This document shows positions 1 through 5,350 of a DNA stretch of 6,803 nucleotides, in pieces. Location: the NCBI GenBank assembly GCA_030640905.1, contig DAOWIM010000275.1, positions 1-6,803 of the forward strand, read 5' to 3'. Source of the DNA: a bacterium (GTDB lineage Bacteria; Zixibacteria; MSB-5A5; GN15; FEB-12). Each line of letters begins with the position of its first letter. The first letter of the stretch is position 1. The notes under the pieces are model-generated. The model was not told the origin of the DNA. It did no database searches and saw only the letters and a list, made by a program, of their open reading frames with translations. The translations under genes were made by a program, and so were the position numbers.

Positions 1-2
1 AT

Positions 3-14
3 ATAACAAGTTAT
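3..14. repeat. Short perfect inverted repeat at the window edge
   Basis: ATAAC, two bases, then GTTAT: 5-base arms around a 2-base centre, lying 15 bases past the stop codon of the rhodanese gene. The centre is too short for a good RNA hairpin and no T-run follows, so it does not look like a terminator. It could be half of a protein-binding site for whatever lies to the left, or chance in AT-rich sequence. Confidence 0.2.
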
Positions 15-29
15 GACCACAGGGTTTCG

Positions 30-431
30 CTATTCCTCGCCGGTACTGTTCTCGACCGACCCGCCGATTGTAGCATACCCGGCCTCCACCCAGACGTTAA
101 TCCCGCCGGTCACATTGAAAACATTGGTATAGCCATGCGAGATCAGCTCGGCGGTCGACACGGCACTCCGGCGACCCCGGCGACAGAAACAGTAGATAAC
201 CGTCTTTTTCTCGAGGGGGACCAGATGAAGAAACTTGTCGAGGCTGTCGTATGGAATTCTAATGCCGGAAAACTCCAGACGAGCGGTTTCGTATTCTTCC
301 TGGGTGCGAACATCGAGCAGAAAAAAACTCTCTCCGCCGTTCGCCTTCTGATGCAATTGATGCACCGAAATCTCAGGAACGGAGATATCGTCGAAATGTA
401 ACAGGTCTTTTTCGTAGTGACAAGATGTCAT
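30..431 (-). CDS. Single-domain rhodanese-like sulfurtransferase
   Basis: A 133-residue cytoplasmic protein made almost wholly of one rhodanese domain (about residues 18-120). It has the LLDVRTQEEYE stretch near residues 38-48 and the active-site loop CRRGRRS at residues 83-89, which fits the CxxGxRS cysteine loop with Cys83 as the persulfide-carrying nucleophile. The GGINVW stretch (109-114) is the usual C-terminal motif. There is no signal peptide. Enzymes of this GlpE/PspE-like class move sulfane sulfur from thiosulfate or a protein persulfide to an acceptor; the real donor and acceptor cannot be read from the sequence. The ATG at 431 is the only ATG, GTG or TTG in frame after the upstream stop at 471-473, and it has no Shine-Dalgarno sequence. 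The gene starts 42 bases after the lipoprotein gene ends and may be last in the same transcript. An extra cysteine (Cys81) sits two residues before the catalytic one. Confidence 0.9.
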   Translation of the reverse strand: MTSCHYEKDLLHFDDISVPEISVHQLHQKANGGESFFLLDVRTQEEYETARLEFSGIRIPYDSLDKFLHLVPLEKKTVIYCFCRRGRRSAVSTAELISHGYTNVFNVTGGINVWVEAGYATIGGSVENSTGEE

Positions 432-473
432 AAAGGCGTGATAGTTGCAGCGCGATAACAGCGACGTTTCTTA

Positions 474-938
474 TTACCCACCTGAGATAGTCTTGAAGCT
501 GGAGATTCTCCATTTTCCGTTAGTCCGATGGAGGCCAAATTTGGTTCGGTAACCGCGCGATTTCTCCTTGTCAACGAATGTCACTTCGACCACCGCCGTC
601 TCCCCGGTGGTTGTGCTCTGGTTTATGATCCGTTGCAAAGAGAACCATCGTTTTTTGGTGAGCCCTTCGCCGGTGAGGTCATCCAGTATCTGTTCGGGGC
701 TGGTGAAGACTCGCGGGGATTCGATCTGCAGGGCGTAATCTTCGTTGATATGGAGCATCAGTTCGGAAAGATCAAGCAGAGCGGTCAGGGCGGCCTTGTC
801 GTCTTTCTCCATTGCACCGAACATAGCGATCACCGTCTTTCTCGGATTGGTGCCGTCGGAGTCGGAACATCCGGTCGCAAGAACAAACAGCCCGACCAAT
901 AGCATAATAATTAAACGATGTGACAATCGAGCTACCAT
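474..938 (-). CDS. Small predicted outer-membrane lipoprotein, possibly DUF4878/NTF2-like
   Basis: A 154-residue protein with an N-terminal lipoprotein signal: basic residues (Arg4, His7, Arg8), a hydrophobic core (about residues 9-21) and the lipobox A-T-G-Cys24. Serine follows the cysteine, which in the E. coli sorting rule favours the outer membrane. The mature part begins with a helix-like segment (TVIAMFGAMEKDDKAAL, about 35-51) and ends in alternating strands (about 112-150, finishing GKWRISSF). This resembles the small NTF2/DUF4878-like lipoproteins in which a helix is followed by a curved sheet. The assignment is by general pattern only, and I do not recognise the family firmly. I chose the ATG at 938 because the lipoprotein signal starts there and an AGGGAAA sequence lies 8 bases upstream. 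The longer in-frame start at 1064 would put 42 unrelated residues before the signal. It overlaps the end of the barrel gene by 7 bases (ATGGTAG), suggesting translational coupling and a shared envelope role. Confidence 0.8.
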   Translation of the reverse strand: MVARLSHRLIIMLLVGLFVLATGCSDSDGTNPRKTVIAMFGAMEKDDKAALTALLDLSELMLHINEDYALQIESPRVFTSPEQILDDLTGEGLTKKRWFSLQRIINQSTTTGETAVVEVTFVDKEKSRGYRTKFGLHRTNGKWRISSFKTISGG

Positions 939-1915
939 CGACCAGCTTTCCCTGAGATTGTGACGCGGTGGCTGCCTCCCAGATCGGCGGCGGGCGAATA
1001 TGAATACGACAGATGCCATCTTTCCTTGATATCGAAACCAGTGCCGAATGAAAGACCGGCCCACTTATCTTCCGAATCAGCGGCGCGGTAGTTGGAACCA
1101 AAACTGTTCCATCCAAGTCTGATATACAGTGGTTTGAAATGGAAATACTCGCCGCCGATTGCAAAATCAATATCGTTGTCGACCGGTACTATCAGATCCG
1201 ATGTCAGCACTAATGGCAAACCACGAGGATGGACCGAGACACCCGCCCGAAGAGTGAGCGGCAGGCGGTATTTTTCTTCGCCCAGGGCTGAGAGCTGCGT
1301 ACCGAGATTCTGTACCATCAGTCCGACCGAGTTACGGCCGCGATTAAAAGTCCGCTTCAGGCCCAAATCCAGAGCCAGACCGGTGGAAGAGTAGTCGTGC
1401 ACTTTCTCATAGATAAACTTACCAGTTATGCCCAGCGAAAGTTCTTCCTGCAAGCGATGGGCATAGGTAACGGCTATCAGCAGGTCACCACCGCTGAATT
1501 CTCCCAGAGTGTTTCCGAATCGGTCGGTCTCTATGAAATCACCGTAGCTTAGATAATCAAGCTGCAATCCGAGACAACTGCTTGCTGGTCCGCGACGGTC
1601 TCCGAAACGTTTGATGTAGCCGACAAAGCCGCTTTGAATATCCTCGAAGTAGTTGAGATAGCCGAGGACATAACGGTCTTCCTCAAAAGAGATAATCCCC
1701 GCCGGGTTGTAGTAGAGCGACGATTCATCATCGGCCAGTCCGGTAAAAGCGCCACCCATCGCAACCGCCCGCGCACCAACATTGATTTTCAGGAAAGGAA
1801 AGGCACTGGTTCCGGCGTTCTTGTTGGTCTCTGCCGCGAAGGTTGTCTGCGGAAGGATCATTGTAGTGGCGACTATTAAAATGGCTACTTGCAGAATCGT
1901 ACGAAGTTTCATCAT
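932..1915 (-). CDS. PorV/PorQ-family outer-membrane beta-barrel protein
   Basis: A 327-residue protein with a Sec signal peptide (residues 1 to about 27, ending TTFA). Near the mature N-terminus it carries the signature of the PorV/PorQ (FadL-like) family: GARAVAMGGAFTGLADD at residues 47-63, followed by YYNPAG at 68-73. The rest alternates short amphipathic strands and turns, as in a 14-strand barrel, ending HRVTISGKAGRW with a terminal tryptophan. The length fits the family. Known PorV proteins shuttle type IX secretion substrates, but this signature is widespread in FCB-type bacteria lacking a recognised type IX system, and no other type IX component is visible here. A role in that system is therefore not claimed. 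It lies 46 bases after the lptE-like gene and overlaps the next lipoprotein gene by 7 bases. Two ATGs are adjacent (1915 and 1912); the second has the better distance to the GAGGAA ribosome site, so the true product may be one residue shorter. Confidence 0.88.
   Translation of the reverse strand: MMKLRTILQVAILIVATTMILPQTTFAAETNKNAGTSAFPFLKINVGARAVAMGGAFTGLADDESSLYYNPAGIISFEEDRYVLGYLNYFEDIQSGFVGYIKRFGDRRGPASSCLGLQLDYLSYGDFIETDRFGNTLGEFSGGDLLIAVTYAHRLQEELSLGITGKFIYEKVHDYSSTGLALDLGLKRTFNRGRNSVGLMVQNLGTQLSALGEEKYRLPLTLRAGVSVHPRGLPLVLTSDLIVPVDNDIDFAIGGEYFHFKPLYIRLGWNSFGSNYRAADSEDKWAGLSFGTGFDIKERWHLSYSYSPAADLGGSHRVTISGKAGRW
947..953 (-). promoter_or_regulatory. Ribosome binding site of the small lipoprotein gene
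   Basis: AGGGAAA on the minus strand, 8 bases before the ATG at 938 and inside the last codons of the upstream barrel gene. It supports the 938 start over the longer in-frame one at 1064. The match to the Shine-Dalgarno core is moderate. Confidence 0.5.
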
Positions 1916-1918
1916 TGT

Positions 1919-1924
1919 TTCCTC
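1919..1924 (-). promoter_or_regulatory. Ribosome binding site of the PorV/PorQ-type gene
   Basis: GAGGAA on the minus strand. It is 3 bases from the first ATG (1915) and 6 bases from the second (1912). The spacing favours the second ATG. It is the clearest Shine-Dalgarno sequence in the window, which contrasts with the two outward genes at 3755-3862 that have none. Confidence 0.65.
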
Positions 1925-1961
1925 AATCTGTTTTATTTGGGCCGCGACGTTGCAGTCGGGG

Positions 1962-2447
1962 CTACCAACTCCTGGTTGTCTTGTTCAGTATTGACTCCAC
2001 GAGGTAACCGATCGCCTTGTTCTGACCATCCTCTTCGGTTTCATCCAGAACATCGTAGAGACCGGTTTGACTCATTCTCTCTTTCCATATTTCCGAATCA
2101 TCGGATGGTTTTTTCAGAGTGATATCAAAAACCATCACCACCTGGTATTCCTGAATCTGATCGTTCTGATCATAGGTGTAGGGTCGGCGGTCGTAAGAAA
2201 CCAGCGAACCGATTAGCACCGCGTCGGCTTTGTCGGAACTGACAATTTTCATGTTGCCATCGGCGATAAAAGCATCGATTACCAAGTCCGTCATCTGGTC
2301 GGCAAGACCGTACTCCGCCGACTGGTTTTCAAACCGCTCAATCGCAATCGCCGCGATATCGGACTTCCCTCGGGGATTAAACGTATATACGCCGCATCCG
2401 ATCAGAATCGGGAGAATAACAGCCAGCCACAGAGATCGTACCATCAT
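1962..2447 (-). CDS. lptE: LptE-like lipopolysaccharide-assembly lipoprotein
   Basis: A 161-residue lipoprotein: a short signal with the lipobox L-I-G-Cys18, then the GCGVYTF start typical of LptE proteins in the FCB group and related phyla. It continues with IAAIAIERFENQSAEYGLAD (about 31-50), the strand entering the helix TDLVIDAFIADG, then a KADAVLIGSLVSYDRRPYTYD stretch and a WKERMSQTGLYD stretch near the C-terminus. LptE sits inside the LptD barrel in the outer membrane and helps deliver lipopolysaccharide to the cell surface. Glycine after the cysteine is compatible with outer-membrane sorting. This is a remote family with low sequence identity, so the call rests on the overall pattern and the lipobox. 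The gene begins 35 bases after hutI ends and has only a weak ribosome site; two adjacent ATGs (2447, 2444) make the exact start uncertain by one residue. No lptD is visible in the window. Confidence 0.78.
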   Translation of the reverse strand: MMVRSLWLAVILPILIGCGVYTFNPRGKSDIAAIAIERFENQSAEYGLADQMTDLVIDAFIADGNMKIVSSDKADAVLIGSLVSYDRRPYTYDQNDQIQEYQVVMVFDITLKKPSDDSEIWKERMSQTGLYDVLDETEEDGQNKAIGYLVESILNKTTRSW

Positions 2448-2482
2448 ACTTTTAACCCGTCAAGCACACTATCGTTCCAGTC

Positions 2483-3754
2483 TCAGACAGTGCCGATTAC
2501 AACTTTTCCCTTCTTGATCACACCAGTTACCAGATTGACACCGTAATGATACGGCAATTCTCGATAATCCGCCATATCCCAGATAGTGAGATCGGCGGGC
2601 AGGCCCTGGCCCAACTGTCCGATTTTTCCACCCTGATCAATAGCACAGGCAGCATTGACGGTAACCGCGGAGATAGCTTCGGCAGCAGTCAGCCGCATTT
2701 GAAGAGCAGCCAGCGAGATTATCAGCGACGTTGATTCGGTGCAGCTTGAGCCTGGGTTACAGTCGGTAGAGAGCGCCACCGTCACGCCTCTTTCAATCAT
2801 TTTCCGAGCCGGTGCATACTGATTGCCGCGGAGAGCGAATGTTGTACCGGGCAGCAGGACCGCTACCGTCCCCGAATTTGCCATAGCGCTGATTCCGGTA
2901 TCGGAGGTATAGACGAGGTGGTCGGCTGACACCGCTCCCATCGAAGCGGCCAGCTCGGCGCCACCGGTAGATTTTAGTTCATCGGCATGGAATTTCAGTT
3001 TGAGCCCCGAATCTTTGGCCGCCTGCTGGATTTTCCGTGATTGCTCGATATCAAAGACACCTTCCTCGCAGAAGATATCTGAGAATTGGGCCAGCTTTCG
3101 CTCGGTGACGGCCGGGATCATTTCGTTTATGACCAGTTCCACATATTCGTTTCGATTCGACCTATATTCATCCGGGACTTCGTGAGCACCAAGAAAAGTT
3201 GGGATAAGGTCAATCGGATGTTTCTCGTCAAGATCGCTGATAATCTCAAGTTGCCGAAGTTCCGATTCGGTCGAGAGGCCGTACCCTGATTTCGCTTCGC
3301 AGGTTGTGACGCCGTGTTGCAGGAGGCGATCAAGACGTTTGAGGGTTCGGTCGATCAGGAGATCGGTAGGTGATTCTCTCAGGTCACGCACCGAGGCACG
3401 AATACCACCGCCAGCCTCGGCGATTTCCATGTAGGTTTTGCCGAGAGTTCGCATCTCAAATTCGTTTTGGCGCGTCATAGAGAAGACCGGATGAGTGTGC
3501 GGGTCGATCAAGCCGGGCATCACGACCGCACCGTCGACATCAATTACCGTACATCCCTCCGCCAGAATAGCGCGACCTTCAATCTCGTCGGATTTACCAA
3601 CCGCCAGGATTTCACTTCCGGCAATGGCAACGCCACCGTTCTCAATCAGGCCGAGATTATTCATAGCATCGTCCAGCCGTGGCACCGGGCCGGCCATAGT
3701 CACAAGCTGGCCAATGTTCTTGATCAGGAGCGTCGTGTTCTTTTCGGAGATCAT
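2483..3754 (-). CDS. hutI: Imidazolonepropionase (histidine degradation)
   Basis: A 423-residue cytoplasmic metal-dependent amidohydrolase that opens the ring of 4-imidazolone-5-propionate to give N-formimino-L-glutamate, step three of histidine degradation. Length is normal for HutI. Metal-binding and catalytic motifs are in order: HTH at residues 86-88 (in GLIDPHTHPVF), KSGYGL at 155-160, FLGAH with His191, KFHADE with His256 and Glu259, DHL with His279, and STDCNPGSS with Asp331. The N- and C-terminal segments form the small beta-sandwich of the family (GVAIAGSEILAVG; GLPADLTIW). The residue after HTH is proline where many HutI proteins have leucine; I regard this as a clade variant. The ATG at 3754 is the only plausible start: the upstream in-frame stop is at 3785-3787 and only a CTG lies between. 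There is no ribosome site, and a -10 element ends 6 bases before the ATG, so the transcript is probably leaderless. The gene heads the envelope gene run to its left. Confidence 0.96.
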   Translation of the reverse strand: MISEKNTTLLIKNIGQLVTMAGPVPRLDDAMNNLGLIENGGVAIAGSEILAVGKSDEIEGRAILAEGCTVIDVDGAVVMPGLIDPHTHPVFSMTRQNEFEMRTLGKTYMEIAEAGGGIRASVRDLRESPTDLLIDRTLKRLDRLLQHGVTTCEAKSGYGLSTESELRQLEIISDLDEKHPIDLIPTFLGAHEVPDEYRSNRNEYVELVINEMIPAVTERKLAQFSDIFCEEGVFDIEQSRKIQQAAKDSGLKLKFHADELKSTGGAELAASMGAVSADHLVYTSDTGISAMANSGTVAVLLPGTTFALRGNQYAPARKMIERGVTVALSTDCNPGSSCTESTSLIISLAALQMRLTAAEAISAVTVNAACAIDQGGKIGQLGQGLPADLTIWDMADYRELPYHYGVNLVTGVIKKGKVVIGTV

Positions 3755-3760
3755 AACTAC

Positions 3761-3788
3761 ATAATAGTAGCTGCAGGCTTGCAGTCAA
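3761..3788 (-). promoter_or_regulatory. Sigma70-like promoter of hutI, predicted leaderless
   Basis: On the minus strand: TTGACT (3788-3783; 5 of 6 to TTGACA), a 16-base spacer, TATTAT (3766-3761; 5 of 6 to TATAAT), then the six bases GTAGTT and the ATG at 3754. The usual start point, about seven bases after the -10, falls on the A of the start codon. It is the best promoter match I see in the window and may drive the whole minus-strand run. Confidence 0.68.
3771..3784. repeat. Inverted repeat inside the hutI promoter, possible operator
   Basis: CTGCA, four bases, TGCAG. The arms fill most of the spacer between the -35 and -10 elements of the hutI promoter and overlap the -35 by two bases. 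A protein bound here would block the polymerase. The sequence does not resemble the HutC sites I know, and 5-base arms can arise by chance, so regulator identity and function are open. Confidence 0.3.
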
Positions 3789-3828
3789 CCTGATATTTAG
3801 CAGTGGACGGTCTGTTGTCCGGTTTAGC

Positions 3829-3856
3829 TTGATCGGCGGGCGCTCCATCCTATATT
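3829..3856 (+). promoter_or_regulatory. Sigma70-like promoter of the glycosyltransferase gene, predicted leaderless
   Basis: TTGATC (3829-3834; 4 of 6 to consensus), a 16-base spacer, TATATT (3851-3856; 5 of 6), then the six bases CAACAA and the ATG at 3863. The layout is identical to that of the divergent hutI promoter, with the start point expected at the A of the start codon. The -35 match is weaker than in hutI. Confidence 0.52.
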
Positions 3857-3862
3857 CAACAA

Positions 3863-5329
3863 ATGGGAATTTCAAACAAGGTTTCAGCTATTTTCCGATT
3901 TCCGTTACTTTCCCGGATAGCCAATGCACCCGGTTGGATTCTTGGATCATGCGCGTCGATTTTCGCTATTCTCGGTTGGCGGCAGGATGGTATCAATCTT
4001 GATTCGGCAACCTACGCGGTAGTGGCGCGAAACATGGCAGAGTTTGGCCAGTGGTTCGATCCCCACTACACCGGTTTCTATCTCTCTCGATTCGCCGAAC
4101 ACCCCCCACTGGTTACATGGATTCAAGGGTTGGTATTTCTCCTCGTCGAACCGAATGACAGCACAGCTCGTTTGTTTGGTGCCTTCTGCGTAGTCGGCTC
4201 GGTGCTGGCGGCATACTGGCTTGGCCGTAACGTGTCCGGCAAAGGTCTTGGTTTCTTGTCGGGACTGGCTCTGTTGCTAACATACAATTTCATGCAGATC
4301 GGCAACTCGACGCTTCTGGATGTTCCTATGGCCTTCTTTGTGCTGGTAGCGCTGGCGGGGATCGCTTCTATTGAGAAGCGGGGGATAGTTCCGTCACGCG
4401 CAATCCTGATTGGTCTAGCTCTGGGCGGCGCCTGGCTTGCCAAAGGCGTTGTGTCGGCTCCGGTCTGGATTGGCTTGGGGGGCAGTGTTTTAGTCTGGAA
4501 CCGGTCCTGGCTCAGGCGTGGTTGCTTTTACCTGATTCCTCTCACGGCAATAATCGTGATCGCCGCCCACCTTATAACTGATCAACTTTATGCCGGAGGG
4601 CATTTCTTCGATTATTATTTTCTCCGGCAAATATTCGCCAAGTTCGTCGAAGGAGGCGGCAGCGATGGCGGCGACTGGTGGGCCTTTGGATATCGATTCG
4701 TACAATTGTATTTGCCGTTTGTGATCGTACTCCCGCTGGGAATCTATCTGGCGATCAAGAAGCGGATGATCGTTCTCTATCCCACGTTGATCACGTTGTT
4801 GTTTTACATCGTCTTTTATTCCGGGGCATCACGGCTATACTATCACTACTTTAGCCCGGCCTACGCACTAGCGGCTCTTTTTGTAGCGCTGCCGTTGTGG
4901 ACGATTCTCAACGAAGGTCGGATCGCTCGCTTCTCCGTATGGTTCCTTGGCTGCTGGCTTGTGTTGGCGGCGGGTGTGGCGTTATCGAACCTGGAGATTC
5001 ATCATGTCCGTTCTCCTGGTATCTATTCGCTGGCCGATCCGGTCAAACAATTCCTGAGCAACAGCCCGACGCGAAACGGACTGTTTGTTTCCACCGGTAA
5101 TCCCGACTGGGAGGTTGTGGCCAAGACGGCGTGGTACTGGCGATCAGATATCAAGCAGGTAGCGACACTTGATAAAGCAATGAGCGAGATTGACACAGAC
5201 GATTTTGCTTATGTGATGGTTGCAGTCAATGACACCGTTACAATGAATCTGGCGACAGAAACTTATACCGACGATTTACAAAAGACGATAGCAAACAACC
5301 GTTACTCGATTTTTGTTCCTCGTCGATGA
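3863..5329 (+). CDS. ArnT/PMT-type (GT39-like) membrane glycosyltransferase
   Basis: A 488-residue multi-pass inner-membrane protein of the GT-C fold, which moves a sugar from a polyprenyl-phosphate carrier to an acceptor on the outer face of the membrane. After a first membrane segment (about 24-40) comes the large periplasmic loop with LDSATYAVVARNM (Asp47 in the position of the catalytic aspartate) and AEHPPLVTW at 78-86, matching the family's E-x-PPL pattern. Further motifs are LLDVPMAFF (Asp153) in the second loop, WLAKG (Lys194), and RLYYHYFSPAY (324-334), which resembles the late tyrosine/proline motif. About nine to eleven hydrophobic segments follow up to about residue 374, and then a roughly 110-residue soluble tail without a recognised domain. 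Sugar and acceptor (lipid A, protein or glycan) cannot be told. The ATG at 3863 is the only start after the in-frame stop at 3830-3832; there is no ribosome site. The gene lies between hutI (divergent) and hutU (convergent, 21 bases). Confidence 0.87.
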   Translation: MGISNKVSAIFRFPLLSRIANAPGWILGSCASIFAILGWRQDGINLDSATYAVVARNMAEFGQWFDPHYTGFYLSRFAEHPPLVTWIQGLVFLLVEPNDSTARLFGAFCVVGSVLAAYWLGRNVSGKGLGFLSGLALLLTYNFMQIGNSTLLDVPMAFFVLVALAGIASIEKRGIVPSRAILIGLALGGAWLAKGVVSAPVWIGLGGSVLVWNRSWLRRGCFYLIPLTAIIVIAAHLITDQLYAGGHFFDYYFLRQIFAKFVEGGGSDGGDWWAFGYRFVQLYLPFVIVLPLGIYLAIKKRMIVLYPTLITLLFYIVFYSGASRLYYHYFSPAYALAALFVALPLWTILNEGRIARFSVWFLGCWLVLAAGVALSNLEIHHVRSPGIYSLADPVKQFLSNSPTRNGLFVSTGNPDWEVVAKTAWYWRSDIKQVATLDKAMSEIDTDDFAYVMVAVNDTVTMNLATETYTDDLQKTIANNRYSIFVPRR

Positions 5330-5350
5330 ATCAACTATCGAACGTGCCCG

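Noticed and set aside
432..465. A third leaderless promoter, before the rhodanese gene (TATCAC six bases before ATG)
   Set aside because: The -10 match is only 4 of 6 and no acceptable -35 lies 15-18 bases upstream. The spacing and lack of a ribosome site are suggestive but not enough to call it.
528..902. 124-residue plus-strand open frame opposite the small lipoprotein gene
   Set aside because: No ribosome site, no recognisable domain, and it lies wholly antisense to a gene with a clear lipoprotein signal.
939..1064. Longer in-frame start for the small lipoprotein gene, adding 42 residues
   Set aside because: The added residues are the barrel gene read in another frame. They would bury the lipoprotein signal inside the protein, and the 938 start has its own ribosome site.
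772..1170. 132-residue minus-strand open frame across the end of the barrel gene
   Set aside because: Third frame over two well-supported genes on the same strand; the composition looks like frame-shifted coding sequence.
932..1915. Type IX secretion system, suggested by the PorV/PorQ signature
   Set aside because: No other type IX component and no C-terminal sorting domain is visible; the signature alone is common in bacteria without the system.
1945..1958. Small stem (CGAC / GTCG) between the lptE-like gene and the barrel gene as a terminator
   Set aside because: Only 4 base pairs with a 6-base loop and no T-run after it.
2458..2463. TTGACG between hutI and the lptE-like gene as a -35 element
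   Set aside because: No -10-like sequence occurs 16-18 bases downstream on the minus strand.
3467..3793. 108-residue plus-strand open frame from inside hutI into the divergent intergenic region
   Set aside because: Antisense to the conserved N-terminal half of hutI, no start signal, and no recognisable motif.
3805..3820. GGAC-8-GTCC inverted repeat in the divergent intergenic region
   Set aside because: Arms of four bases are expected by chance in a stretch this long, and it does not line up with either promoter element.
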